From Deinococcus betulae (GTDB lineage Bacteria > Deinococcota > Deinococci > Deinococcales > Deinococcaceae), in contig NZ_JAIQXU010000013.1 in the NCBI RefSeq assembly GCF_020166395.1, forward strand, positions 1 through 64,000: a stretch of DNA of 64,000 bases, given 5' to 3'. The notes under the pieces were generated by a model. That model was given only the letters and a program-made list of their open reading frames with translations, did no database searches and was not told the DNA's origin. This document shows, one piece after another, positions 25,744 to 35,092 of the stretch. Every line of letters begins with the position of its first letter. The first letter of the stretch is position 1. The position numbers and the translations under genes are program-made.

Positions 25744-25937
25744 ACACTGCGGCGGGAAGAGGGCCCCTTGCCTTCTGGACGGCGCGCGGGGCGGCCCGGA
25801 GGACCTGCTGCCGCCTCTGGCACAAGCTGTATCAGTGCAGCCGCCCTGGCGAGAGAGGCACAGCTGAAGTCGCACGCCACCTTAACCGTGTGTCTTGCGC
25901 CTGTGCCAAGGCCGGCTTTGGAACACAGCAGAAGCCC

Positions 25938-26345
25938 CTACCAGTCGTCTGGACCCGGCCCCGCCGCTTGCTGCGCCCGCTGCTGCTGGGCCAAGGCGCC
26001 GCGCCATTCCCAGGCCAGCACCCCGCACAAGACAAAATGCACGCACAGCAGCCCGCCCAGCATCAGGTCCGTCTCTGAGGCGTGCGCGGCAAGAAACCCC
26101 ACGCCGATGAGCCCCAGCAGTCCGGACCCCGCCATTGCACCTGGCCGGAAGCCCAGGAGCCAACAGATAGGCGGCACCACCAGCGGCACTAGAAACAGCA
26201 GCACCACAAAGAAGCTGAGAATCAGCATGAACAGCAGGCCACCCACCACTTCCCCCAGGCTCTGGGTGCGCAGCGCGCTGGCAATGTAGGCCAGCAGCGG
26301 CAGGAAGCACGTCAGCAGCCCGGTGAGGCGCAGCCAGACCGGCAT
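25938..26345 (-). CDS. small integral membrane protein
   Basis: A 135-residue protein with four predicted membrane helices: VWLRLTGLLTCFLPLLAYIA, GGLLFMLILSFFVVLLFLV, MAGSGLLGLIGVGFLAA, and LMLGGLLCVHFVLCGVLA. A short Gln/Ala-rich cytoplasmic tail ends in GPGPDDW. I chose the ATG at 26345 because helix 1 follows at once; the open frame extends 42 codons upstream with unconvincing composition. No family recognised. It is isolated, more than 200 bases from either neighbour. Confidence 0.65.
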   Translation of the reverse strand: MPVWLRLTGLLTCFLPLLAYIASALRTQSLGEVVGGLLFMLILSFFVVLLFLVPLVVPPICWLLGFRPGAMAGSGLLGLIGVGFLAAHASETDLMLGGLLCVHFVLCGVLAWEWRGALAQQQRAQQAAGPGPDDW

Positions 26346-26619
26346 GGGTTTGAGTGCCGCAGAGGACGTCACAGGTCGGTATACCGCCCGCAGGCCAGCG
26401 GTGCCCCTAACGTCGTCTTGGTCAGACGTTGAGAAATAGAGCTGTGCTCTGCTACCCAGCTGCGGCCCCAAAGCTCGGGCGGCTGCGTGATAGAGGCGTG
26501 CGGTGCTCTTAGGCGCGTTGATGCCCGTCCACCGCTTGCCTTCCGGTGTGGCTGCTCCTCTGCTGGCGCCGCTGTGCGGGCCCGTTAAGAGGCTGCTGCC
26601 GAGTCACCGCCCCCGCGTC

Positions 26620-27036
26620 TTACTTGCCGGCGGGCGTGACGTACCCGATGCGCTGAAAGGTCAGGCGGCCCGTCTTGGAGAACAGCACCAGTTGCTGGGT
26701 GTCCTGCGTGATGGCGTACCCAGTCGCGGCGTTCAGTGCCCCGTGGTAGTCGCCAGGCAGCGCGTACAGGCATTTGACGTTGGCGGGGGGCGGGTCAGGC
26801 ACCACCTGGACTTTCACCGCGTTGTTGCCCGCTGAAATGGTGCCCTGGTACGAGCCGCAGCCCAACCGGCCGCTCACACGGTTGCCCACGATCACCAGCG
26901 TCGGTTCGGGGGCTTTGACGGCCTTGCCATTCACTGTGAATCCCGTCAGTTTCCAGATGCCGTTCAGAGGTGCGGGCACCGCCGCACTGGCGGCAGAAAA
27001 AGCTGTCAGGAGCGCAAGATTCAGAAAAACACGCAT
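26620..27036 (-). CDS. secreted META/HslJ-like domain protein
   Basis: A 138-residue protein with a signal peptide (MRVFLNLALLTAFSAASAA). The mature domain fits the META family seen in HslJ: LNGIWKLTGFTVNGKAV at the start, PTLVIVGNRVSGRLGCGSYQG in place of the usual GxxGCNxYxG, a KCLY turn, and a closing LVLFSKTGRLTFQRIG strand pair. Two cysteines (GCGSYQ and VKCLY) may pair. META proteins in bacteria are linked to heat-stress or novobiocin tolerance or to outer-membrane lipoproteins, but the role here is unknown. ATG at 27036 opens the signal peptide. Confidence 0.72.
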   Translation of the reverse strand: MRVFLNLALLTAFSAASAAVPAPLNGIWKLTGFTVNGKAVKAPEPTLVIVGNRVSGRLGCGSYQGTISAGNNAVKVQVVPDPPPANVKCLYALPGDYHGALNAATGYAITQDTQQLVLFSKTGRLTFQRIGYVTPAGK

Positions 27037-27502
27037 GCGGCAAGATGGCGGCTGCGAGTGACGCCAATCTGATGATTTTTTTAGCGGCAGGGCCAGCACA
27101 ACCTCGGATGAGTCTCTGTCTCTCTGAAGCGGTCGGAGCCTCAGTACAGAACCTATTTCGTGTTGTGGGCAGAGGCTGACTGTGGTGTGGCCAGGTTACC
27201 CCGCTGCTGGAGAGGAAGGAGGGTGCTGGTTCTTTTCCGTGCTGCGGTGAGGGGGACAGTACCTCAGAGCGGCGCCGACTCAAGGATTCGGCAGCAAGCT
27301 GTCGCTGTGAAGTCCGTTTGACATGGCGACGGCTTGTTTTCGCTGACCGTTCCCCGGCCCCTGGAAGCGCTTGGCTGCGACGTGACCGGCCTGCGTCTGA
27401 GGTCTACAAGGTCAGTCTCTAGACTCAGCGGGCCCCTCTGTATTCAGCGCGGTGTCGCCGCTGCGTTTCTGTCTCGTTCCCCATCCGTATTACCCTGCGC
27501 AG
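27037..27502. other. intergenic gap, 466 bases
   Basis: A divergent gap between the META gene and the rRNA methyltransferase. Open frames on both strands run through parts of it, but none has a ribosome site, a -10 box or family similarity. Apart from the TACCCT box at its right end I see nothing definite. Confidence 0.45.
27491..27496 (+). promoter_or_regulatory. -10 box TACCCT, leaderless promoter
   Basis: TACCCT, six bases, then the GTG at 27503. This selects GTG 27503 over the ATG at 27452, which would place the box inside the gene. Confidence 0.5.
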
Positions 27503-28681
27503 GTGAAGAAGTCTCCCACCGTCACCTTGCAACCTCAGGCGGTGCGCCGCATTGGCGGGCGCTACCCGTTTGGTCACAGCGGCGACATCGCCCGCGCCGA
27601 CGACGGCATTCAGGCGGGTGAGGTCGTGAACGTGCGCGGCCCCGATTCCTCGAAAGTCATTGCGCGCGGCTACTTTAATCCGCAGGGCGCCACGCCCCTG
27701 CGCCTGCTGACCTGGCAGGACGAGGCCGTGGACCTGGCGTTTTACCGCAGCCGCGTGAAGGCCGCCCTGGCGCGGCGGGCCGGCCGCATCCTAAACACCG
27801 ATGGCGTGCGGGTGCTCTACGCCGAGGCCGACGGTCTGCCCGGCGTGGTGGCTGACCAATTCGGCAGCGTGCTGGGGGTACAACTGCGCAATGCTGGCGT
27901 TGAGCGTCACCGCGACCTGATTCTGCGGGCGCTGAAAGAGGAGACGGCGGCTGCCAGCGCCTACGAGCGCAGCGACACGGGTGAACGCCGCAAGGAGGGC
28001 CTGGACCCGGTCAGCGGTCCCCTGTGGGGCGAGGTGCCCGCGCGCGTGGAGTTCTTTGAAGACGACCTGACCCTGAACTTTGCCCCGATGGACGCCCAGA
28101 AGACCGGGTTCTTTCTGGACCAGCGGGACAACCGCCGCCTCATGCGGTCGCTGGTGCAGCCCGGCACTGGCTTTCTGGACGTGTACTCGTACACCGGGGG
28201 ATTCAGCCTGCACGCCGCAAAGGCCGGGGCAAAGGCGGTGGCCATTGACAAGGACAGCGTGGCGTTGGGCGCCCTGGAGAGCGCGGCGCGGGCCAACGGC
28301 GTGGGTGTGGGCGTGCGCTGGGGCGACGCGCTGGAGCAGCTGGCCGCGCTGGAAAAAGAAAAGCGCCGCTTTGGCGCCATTGTCCTTGACCCGCCCACCC
28401 TGGCCAAGCGCCGCGACGACGTGCCGCGCGCCAAGCGCATCTTTACCGACGGTGCGGCGCGCGCCCTGCGAATGCTGGAGAGCCGCGGGCACCTGCTGGT
28501 CAGCACCTGCGCCCATTACATCCGTGTGGATGACCTGCTGGACGCGGCCCGCGTGGCCGCTGCCGAGGCCGACACCGACGCCGAGGTGCTGGCCGTGACC
28601 TACCAGCCCGCCGACCATCCCCATCTGCTCAGCGTGCCCGAAAGCCTGTACCTGAAAAGCATCCTGCTGAAGAAGGCGTAA
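27503..28681 (+). CDS. class I rRNA large-subunit methyltransferase, RlmI-like
   Basis: A 392-residue SAM-dependent RNA cytosine-C5 methyltransferase of the RlmI/RlmK-type family. The N-terminal PUA domain (AVRRIGGRYPFGHSGDI, GEVVNVRGPDSSKVIARGYF) is followed by a hinge and a Rossmann domain: FLDVYSYTGGFSLHAAKAGA for SAM, AIDKD, IVLDPPTLAK, and STCAHYI with the conserved Cys near the end. Members methylate 23S rRNA. Start: GTG at 27503 with TACCCT six bases upstream. It is alone, with a roughly 270-base gap after it. Confidence 0.92.
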   Translation: MKKSPTVTLQPQAVRRIGGRYPFGHSGDIARADDGIQAGEVVNVRGPDSSKVIARGYFNPQGATPLRLLTWQDEAVDLAFYRSRVKAALARRAGRILNTDGVRVLYAEADGLPGVVADQFGSVLGVQLRNAGVERHRDLILRALKEETAAASAYERSDTGERRKEGLDPVSGPLWGEVPARVEFFEDDLTLNFAPMDAQKTGFFLDQRDNRRLMRSLVQPGTGFLDVYSYTGGFSLHAAKAGAKAVAIDKDSVALGALESAARANGVGVGVRWGDALEQLAALEKEKRRFGAIVLDPPTLAKRRDDVPRAKRIFTDGAARALRMLESRGHLLVSTCAHYIRVDDLLDAARVAAAEADTDAEVLAVTYQPADHPHLLSVPESLYLKSILLKKA

Positions 28682-28949
28682 GGCGGGTTCTATCGCTTTT
28701 GTCGGCCAGCCAGAACAGTGCTGGGTTGCTGACGCTACGCCCAGAGCTTGATTGTCCCCCGCGCGCTGCTGCGGGGTTCTCCCCGTTCGGAGAAGTGGAA
28801 GGGGCCTGATTACGGTCCTAGTAGCACCTCGAGTGGTTAAGGGTCACAGCCTCAGCGGCGCTGGAGGAACGAAATGACCGCTCGCCAACGGCCACAGTGA
28901 GGGGTGACCCTGGTCCTAGGTCGTGTAGGCCAAGGTGGTACAACGTCCT

Positions 28950-29573
28950 ATGTCTGTTCTGGGTGCCCTGGACGAGTGTCTGACGTACATCAGACGTTGT
29001 GTTCCAGCGTTCGATGAAGCCGCCCTTCTGGCTTCGATTGAGCCCTTGGCCTTTGACCATCCAAGTTGGGCGTCGTGGTGGGCGTCAGATCTTGCCGCTT
29101 CACTGCCTGCCATGGCACTCCGAAGCCGGGCATTGGCTCCGTTCACCACGGTTCTCAGCACCTACGAAACGTTCGATAGCGCTGACCTGACAGCTGAGCT
29201 GACAGCATTTCAAGCTGAGCGGCGACACTTGCTGTCTGCGGCCACGGACTCCGGTCATCATTCGGACCTGACCGTGGAACGGGAAGTGAGACGGCCCCAA
29301 GCGTTTCTGGTGGTCGAACCGGCGTACTCGCTGTCAGACGGGGCAGCCTACGTGGCCACGAGTGGGTATTTTGACCAGAACAACATGCCCCCCTGGGACA
29401 CGTGGATCGCGCCGGTGCCTCCCCCTTCTGGCTCCGATGTCAGCTGGGGGCCAGCGCTGCTGTGCTGGGTGCCCCCATGGGCGCGTGAAGGCGCGGAAAG
29501 AGCGATCGATGTGAATCCAGAACAGTGCCTGCAGTGGGTAGATATTCGTGAAGGCACAGTGCTGTGGACGTGA
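28950..29573 (+). CDS. orphan protein, possibly accessory
   Basis: A 207-residue cytosolic protein of unknown family. The N-terminal half is helical (CLTYIRRCVPAFDEAALLAS). The C-terminal half has alternating strands with many aromatic residues: QAFLVVEPAYS, PPWDTWIAPV, ALLCWVPPWA, and a closing NPEQCLQWVDIREG. The last pattern reminds me of immunity-type or SUKH-like proteins that end with an aromatic-rich sheet, but that is only an impression. Base use is less GC-biased than in the neighbours (many codons end in T or A), which suggests recent arrival. Start: ATG 28950 with AAGGTGG about ten bases upstream; ATG 28935 is possible. Confidence 0.65.
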   Translation: MSVLGALDECLTYIRRCVPAFDEAALLASIEPLAFDHPSWASWWASDLAASLPAMALRSRALAPFTTVLSTYETFDSADLTAELTAFQAERRHLLSAATDSGHHSDLTVEREVRRPQAFLVVEPAYSLSDGAAYVATSGYFDQNNMPPWDTWIAPVPPPSGSDVSWGPALLCWVPPWAREGAERAIDVNPEQCLQWVDIREGTVLWT

Positions 29574-29612
29574 AGTCCCCCTTCGCCGACACGCCCTAGG
29601 GCGAACTGGACC

Positions 29613-29631
29613 GCCTCTTTGGGGGCTTTAT
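29613..29631 (+). terminator. weak terminator-like hairpin after the orphan gene
   Basis: GCCTC (29613-29617) pairs with GGGGC (29622-29626), with one G-T pair, followed by TTTATT. A 12-bp perfect palindrome, CGCCCTAGGGCG, lies just upstream at 29592-29603. Confidence 0.3.
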
Positions 29632-29729
29632 TCTCAACTTCTCTGGACAAGCGGACTGCCAAAGTTGCGGAGCAGAGAGGCCTTTAGGGCAGCAATAACT
29701 GCCCCCACCGTTACTGCAAAGACCTCATA

Positions 29730-30503
29730 TCAGTCCTGCGACGCCTTGCCTTGTTCCTGCTCCAGGGCCCGCTGCTCAAACAGGCGGCTGGCGTCTTCGG
29801 CGGTGACGGGCTGCTCAAGCGCTCTGGCAAACGACTCACAGAGCGGATGCCCACTGGCGCGGAAGAGGGCCGCCGCCTGTCTCTGGTCATATGCCGTCCG
29901 GCGAAGTTCTACCCGGTCTCCCAGCAGCGCCCAGTAGGCCCCCGGTGCCTGATAGGGCAGGCCCACGCTGCCCGCATTCACGATCCGCCTGCCGGGCCAG
30001 CTGTGGTCAAACTGCACATGCGTATGCCCGCATACCACCAGTTGCTCATTTACGCCCGCCAGGACTCGCCCCAGCCGCTCCGGCGAGGTCAGGGCCGTAA
30101 TGATCTCCTCGTCGCTGCGGGGCGACCCGTGGCAGAACAGGGTGGCCCCCAGACCTGTGACCTCCACCCGCTGCTGCTGGGGCAGGGCCCGGAGCCAGTT
30201 CCAATGGTGCGGCCCAAGGCGCTGCGCCTCCCACACCAGGGCCTGCTGAATCTCAGGGGCGACGGGCTGGCGAGTGTGCCCCAACGCCTGGAATTCCAGA
30301 AGCTCCCGGTCGGCGTTGCCCCGGAGCCACAGCGCCCGGTCCCCCAGCGCCATCAGGCGGTCCAGCGTGTCGGGCACCAGTGGCCCATACGCCACGTCAC
30401 CGCCGATCAGGATACGGTCGGCGCCAGCTGCGTCTGCGTCGCGCAGCACGGCGTCCAGGGCGGGCAGATTGCCGTGAATGTCATACAGCGCCGCAATACG
30501 CAT
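29730..30503 (-). CDS. metallophosphoesterase (calcineurin-like, YfcE/MJ0936 type)
   Basis: A 257-residue cytosolic phosphoesterase. Metal-site motifs are in order: LYDIHGN, IGGDVAYG, LRGNADRE, FCHGSPRS, and VCGHTHVQF. These fit the two-metal phosphodiesterase family that includes single-domain DNA/RNA and nucleotide phosphoesterases. An acidic helical tail (residues about 215-257) is added to the fold. Start: ATG 30503 with GGAGGT just upstream; the frame beyond it lacks motifs. The substrate is unknown. Confidence 0.9.
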   Translation of the reverse strand: MRIAALYDIHGNLPALDAVLRDADAAGADRILIGGDVAYGPLVPDTLDRLMALGDRALWLRGNADRELLEFQALGHTRQPVAPEIQQALVWEAQRLGPHHWNWLRALPQQQRVEVTGLGATLFCHGSPRSDEEIITALTSPERLGRVLAGVNEQLVVCGHTHVQFDHSWPGRRIVNAGSVGLPYQAPGAYWALLGDRVELRRTAYDQRQAAALFRASGHPLCESFARALEQPVTAEDASRLFEQRALEQEQGKASQD

Positions 30504-30601
30504 GAGACCTCCAAGAGAGGAAAGCCCGCGCCGATGTTGGGCACGGCCCGCTGGCCTCATTCAGATGCAAGCTCTTCCGTTTCCACATCGGTTCTGTTCC
30601 A

Positions 30602-30666
30602 GTGCGTAACTTCCACGCCCGTCAGCCCGCTTTTGCCCTTTCTCCCTCTCCTGTGGATTCGAAGAG
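30602..30666. repeat. dispersed repeat, family 1, copy A
   Basis: 65 bases aligning without gaps to 62806-62870 with about 15 differences by my count. They share CCACGCCCGTCAGCCCGC (one change) and TTTCTCCCTCTCCTGTGGA-type blocks. It lies in the gap upstream of the metallophosphoesterase and downstream of the histidine kinase. A shorter match is at 48341. Confidence 0.55.
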
Positions 30667-30736
30667 CTGTCTTGCCAAGCTCTGTAAGTCAGCTCAGATG
30701 GAATCGTTCTCGCCAACAATGGAGTCGGAGTCCGTC

Positions 30737-32131
30737 TCACTTCAGTGGCAAGCGCACCTGAAACCGCGTCTCGCCGGGGCGCGAGCTCACGCTGATCTCG
30801 CCCCGGTGCCCCTGCACAATTCGCCGCGAGATGTCCAGCCCCAGGCCACTGCCGCTGCCCACGTCCTTGGTCGTAAAGAAGGGATCAAAGATGTGGGCGC
30901 GCACGTCCTCGGGAATGCCGGGGCCGTCGTCCACAATCTCGACCACCAGGTCGGGGCCCTGGGTCACGGCGCGCACCAGCAGGTGGCCCCGGCCGTTCAT
31001 CGCGTCAGCGGCGTTGTCGATCAGGTTGGTCCACACCTGATTCAGTTCGCCGGCATTGGCGTCAATCGTGGGCAGGTCCGGGGTGTAGTCGCGCTCAACG
31101 GTCACGCTGCCTTTCAGGCAGTGGCCCAGCATGGTCAGCGTGCTGTCCAGGCCCCGGCGCACGTCGGTCGGGGCGCGGTCGGCGCGGTCCAGGTGGGTGT
31201 GTTCCTTGATGGCCCCCACCAGCGACGAGATGCGGGCGGTGCCTTCTTCGACCTCCTGCACCAGGGCCGACACCGCCGCGTCGGCCGCCAGCGCGTGTAG
31301 GGCCGCGCCCAGGGTGTCCCCAAACGCTGCCTGGGACAACGAAAGGAGGTCCTGGTGGTGCAGGCCCGCCTCAACCAGGACCGGGGCCAGTTCGGCGGCG
31401 TCAGGCACGCCCTGATCGTCCAGCCAATCATGCAGGTCGTCCTCGGCGTCACTCCTTTGCAGGGCGCTGAGATGACGGGGCTGGGCGGTGTCTAGCCGAC
31501 TCTGAAGTCCCTCCAACGCGGCGCGGGCCTCGGCGCTCAGGGGCTGGGTGGCCAGGGCGGTCTGTGCGGTGCGCTGCGTCGCCAGGGCGTCTCGCAAGCG
31601 GCGCGCCGCGCGGCGACTGGCCGAGGCGGGGTTATTGAGTTCGTGCGCCAGCCCGGCGGCCAGCCGGCCCAGGGACAGCAGGCGCTCGCGCTGCACCTCA
31701 CTCTGCGCCGAGTCGCGGATACGGTCCGACATCACCGCCACCAGGCGCGGGCCCAGCTGCGGCAGGCGCGCCAGCATGGCCGGGAAGGCAGTTTCCGGCA
31801 GCCGGAACAGCCACGTTTCTTCCAGTGCCCGCGAGGTGGACGGGTAGGTGGTCAGGCGGGAGTAGGGCAGTTTGCCGCTGACCTCAAAAGGGTCGCCTGC
31901 ACGCGCCTGGTAGCGGGGGCCCAGCAGCCCCTCGGCGTCGCGGCGCGCTTCTACAGCGCCCTGCAAAATCACCTGCATGTCGCTGGCGTGGTCGCCCTGG
32001 CGGTTTACCACCTCGCCGGGCGCGTAGCGGGCTTCGATGCCCTGAGCGGCCAGCCAGTCCAGGTCCTCGTCGGTCAGGTCGCTCAGGACGCCAATGCGGC
32101 GCAGGGCGCTCCTCAAGCTGGGGCCGGTCAT
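30737..32131 (-). CDS. histidine kinase with N-terminal cyclic-nucleotide-binding domain
   Basis: A 464-residue soluble kinase. Residues about 10-135 form a CNB/CAP-type sensor (LRRIGVLSDLTDEDLDWL, RYAPGEVVNRQGD, VILQGAVEARRDAEG). The DHp H-box is LGRLAAGLAHELNNPASAS (His about 163). A long helical insert follows, then the ATPase domain with LIDNAADAMNGRG (N-box), DDGPGIPEDV and GSGSGLGLDISRR. It overlaps the upstream receiver/thioredoxin-reductase-like gene by 4 bases (ATGA), so the two proteins form an obvious two-component pair. The insert between DHp and ATPase (about 180-310) is longer than usual. The ligand of the CNB domain is not determined; key cyclic-nucleotide-binding Arg/Glu residues are not obvious. 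Confidence 0.9.
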   Translation of the reverse strand: MTGPSLRSALRRIGVLSDLTDEDLDWLAAQGIEARYAPGEVVNRQGDHASDMQVILQGAVEARRDAEGLLGPRYQARAGDPFEVSGKLPYSRLTTYPSTSRALEETWLFRLPETAFPAMLARLPQLGPRLVAVMSDRIRDSAQSEVQRERLLSLGRLAAGLAHELNNPASASRRAARRLRDALATQRTAQTALATQPLSAEARAALEGLQSRLDTAQPRHLSALQRSDAEDDLHDWLDDQGVPDAAELAPVLVEAGLHHQDLLSLSQAAFGDTLGAALHALAADAAVSALVQEVEEGTARISSLVGAIKEHTHLDRADRAPTDVRRGLDSTLTMLGHCLKGSVTVERDYTPDLPTIDANAGELNQVWTNLIDNAADAMNGRGHLLVRAVTQGPDLVVEIVDDGPGIPEDVRAHIFDPFFTTKDVGSGSGLGLDISRRIVQGHRGEISVSSRPGETRFQVRLPLK

Positions 32132-33792
32132 ACCCGCGCCAGATACTGATGCACGAACGAGATCGCCACCGAGCCCTCGCCCACCCCCGACGCCACGCGC
32201 TTGACCGACCCGCGCCGCACATCACCCACCGCGAACACGCCGGGCAGGCTGGTTTCCAGCAGGCCGGGGTCGCGGTCCAGGGGCCAGCCTTTGGGGCGCT
32301 TGCCCCCGTGCATCAGGTCCGGTCCAGACAGGATAAAGCCGCGCCCGTCGCGCTCCAGGGTGCCGGAAAGCCAGTCGGTGCCCGGTTCGGCGCCGATGAA
32401 AATGAACAGCGAGGTGGCCTCCAGGGTCTGGGTCTGCCCACTGATGGAACAGTGCACGTCAATGGCGTCCAGGCGTTCGGTGCCGTGCACGCCCACCACA
32501 CTGGAATTCAGCTCCACACGGATGTTCGGCGTCTGCTCAATCTGTTCAATCAGGTACTGCGACATGCTGGTCGCCAGCGAAGCCCCGCGCACCAGCAGCA
32601 CCACCTGCCGCGCGTGGCGGGCGAAATTCATGGCCGCCTGCCCCGCCGAATTGGCGCCGCCCACGATATACACGTCCTCGTCCTTGCAGGCCAGCGCCTC
32701 GGTGGTGCCGGCGCCGTAGTACACGCCCGCGCCTTGTAGCGGCGCCAGCCCGGGCACATCCAGCGCGCGCCACTGTACGCCGGTGGCCAGAATGACGGCG
32801 TGCCCACTGACCGACGACCCGTCGGCCAGCTCCAGCACCCGGTAGGGCCCGTCGGCGCGCAGGGCCGTGACCGCCTGCGTCACGATCTCGACCCCAAAGC
32901 GCCGGGCCTGAATCACCGCCTCCTGGGCCAGCCGGCTGCCCGAGATGCCGGTGGAAAAGCCCAGGTAATTTTCAATCCGGGAACTCAGGCCCGCCTGCCC
33001 GCCCGGCGCCTCACGCTCGACCAGCAGGGTTCTGAGGCCCTCGGACGCCCCGTAGACCGCAGCGGCCAGCCCCGCCGGGCCGCCGCCCACGATCAGCAGG
33101 TCGTAAAACTCCTGCTCGGCGCGGGTTTGCAGGCCCACATGCTCGCTCAGGTCGGCGGGCGTGGGGGCGGGCAGCTGGGCGCCGCCGGGCAATTCGACCA
33201 GCGGTAACTCGACTCCCGCATCCACCACGGCTCTCAGGCGCTTTAAGTCAGGGTCGTCGGCTTCACTCTCGATATCCAGCCACTGGTAGGGCACATGGTT
33301 GCGCGCTAGAAATTCCCGCAGCTCATAGGCGCGCGGCGACCAGCGGCTGCCCAGGATTCGCACCCCTTCAAAGGCGGGGCGGTACGTCAGGCGCCACTCG
33401 GCCAGCAGCTCATCCAGTGCGGGGTAGAGCCCGTCTTCGGGTGGGTCCCAGGGCTTGAGCAGGTAACGGTCCACCCCCACCTGATTGATCGCGCGGATGG
33501 CGGCGCTGGTGTCGGCGTAGGCGGTCAGCAGCGCGCGTTTGGCCTCGGGAAAGAGAGGCAGGGAGGCCTTGAGGAACTCCACGCCGTCCATTTCGGGCAT
33601 GCGGTGGTCCGAGAGAATCAGCGCCACGGGCACGCCGCGCGCCGCGAGTTCTTGCAGGGTCTCCAGGCCTTCGGTGCCCGAAGCGGCGCGCATCACCCGG
33701 TAGTCCTGGCGGTAGCGCTCACGCAGGTCGCGCTCGACCGCCCGCAACACCTGAGGGTCGTCATCAACAGTCAGCAGTACCGGCTTGGGCAT
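32128..33792 (-). CDS. receiver domain fused to a thioredoxin-reductase-like flavoprotein
   Basis: A 554-residue fusion. Residues 1-130 are a response-regulator receiver: TVDDDPQVL, phosphoacceptor Asp about 62 in ILSDHRMPEMDG, Thr 90 in LLTAYAD, Lys 113 in LLKPWD. Residues about 143-215 look glutaredoxin-like (VRILGSRWSPRAYELREFL, VPYQWLDIES), with Ser in place of the active-site Cys. Residues about 230-554 are TrxR-like: FAD motif IVGGGPAGLAAA, NAD motif IVGGANSAGQAAMNFA, and GVFAVGDVRRGSVKR. The redox CxxC expected after YYGAGTTEA is absent. This matches the family annotated as fused response regulator/thioredoxin-disulfide reductase. It is translationally coupled to the CNB kinase at 30737. 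CTGGAGG precedes the ATG at 33792. Confidence 0.9.
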   Translation of the reverse strand: MPKPVLLTVDDDPQVLRAVERDLRERYRQDYRVMRAASGTEGLETLQELAARGVPVALILSDHRMPEMDGVEFLKASLPLFPEAKRALLTAYADTSAAIRAINQVGVDRYLLKPWDPPEDGLYPALDELLAEWRLTYRPAFEGVRILGSRWSPRAYELREFLARNHVPYQWLDIESEADDPDLKRLRAVVDAGVELPLVELPGGAQLPAPTPADLSEHVGLQTRAEQEFYDLLIVGGGPAGLAAAVYGASEGLRTLLVEREAPGGQAGLSSRIENYLGFSTGISGSRLAQEAVIQARRFGVEIVTQAVTALRADGPYRVLELADGSSVSGHAVILATGVQWRALDVPGLAPLQGAGVYYGAGTTEALACKDEDVYIVGGANSAGQAAMNFARHARQVVLLVRGASLATSMSQYLIEQIEQTPNIRVELNSSVVGVHGTERLDAIDVHCSISGQTQTLEATSLFIFIGAEPGTDWLSGTLERDGRGFILSGPDLMHGGKRPKGWPLDRDPGLLETSLPGVFAVGDVRRGSVKRVASGVGEGSVAISFVHQYLARV

Positions 33793-34375
<583 letters not shown>

Positions 34376-35092
34376 ATGCTCCCCCGCCGACTGCTTGCGC
34401 TGCCCGTGGTGCTGACCGGGGTGGCCCTGGCGCACTACGCCGCGCCGCTGCCCCTCAGCGCCATTGCGCCGCCCAAAGGGCAATTCGGCCTGCCTTTCAA
34501 GGGCGCCCCTGGCCCCGACACCTGGCTGCTGGGCCAGGGCTACGGCAACACGACTGGGGCGTACCGCCAGCGCCGCAGCACCTACGGCAACCTCCAGGGC
34601 ATCCACGCGGGGCTGGATTTCAGCGCGCCGTGCGGCACGCCGGTCCTGGCGATTGGAGACGGTGTGGTGGCCGAGGTGGACGGCCCCCACGGCAGCCCGC
34701 CCCACAACCTCGTGATTGACCATGCGGGCAACCTGTCGAGCCTCTACGGGCACCTGCGCGTGCGCTCACCGTTGCGGGTGGGTCAAACGGTTAAACGTGG
34801 GCAGGTGGTGGGGGAGAGCGGCGACTCACAGGGCACCTGTGTCAGCGCGCCGCATCTGCACCTGGAACTGCGAGACCGCGCGCACCAGCGCTTTTTCAAT
34901 CCCTTGCCCTATATCGCTGCCGACTGGAATTCGCTGGCGCTGGCGGGCAGCTTTGGGCGCGGCTACGAGTACGACCTGACCCAGCCGCGCCGCTGGCAAA
35001 CTCCCGACAGCCAGCCGGCGGCGCTGCGCGGCGGAGCCCTGCTCAACGAGTTTAAAAATCCCTGGCCACCCTCGCCCGGAGGGGCGCGGTGA
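34376..35092 (+). CDS. M23 family metallopeptidase
   Basis: A 238-residue secreted peptidoglycan hydrolase or LytM-fold protein. It has a signal peptide (about residues 1-19, MLPRRLLALPVVLTGVALA) and the first zinc ligands in IHAGLDFSAPCG (His 77, Asp 81). The second motif is HLHLEL (His 160, His 162), so all metal ligands are present and it should be active. Two cysteines (APCGTPV and GTCVSAP) may form a disulfide. ATG 34376 opens the signal peptide; CAGCAT five bases upstream is a weak -10 candidate. The next gene starts inside its stop codon (GTGA). Confidence 0.9.
   Translation: MLPRRLLALPVVLTGVALAHYAAPLPLSAIAPPKGQFGLPFKGAPGPDTWLLGQGYGNTTGAYRQRRSTYGNLQGIHAGLDFSAPCGTPVLAIGDGVVAEVDGPHGSPPHNLVIDHAGNLSSLYGHLRVRSPLRVGQTVKRGQVVGESGDSQGTCVSAPHLHLELRDRAHQRFFNPLPYIAADWNSLALAGSFGRGYEYDLTQPRRWQTPDSQPAALRGGALLNEFKNPWPPSPGGAR

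Noticed and set aside
27503..28681. The rRNA methyltransferase as a thiopeptide self-resistance enzyme
   Set aside because: It is an RlmI-like C5-cytosine family member about 8 kb from the operon and not linked to it; thiopeptide resistance methylases belong to the SpoU family.
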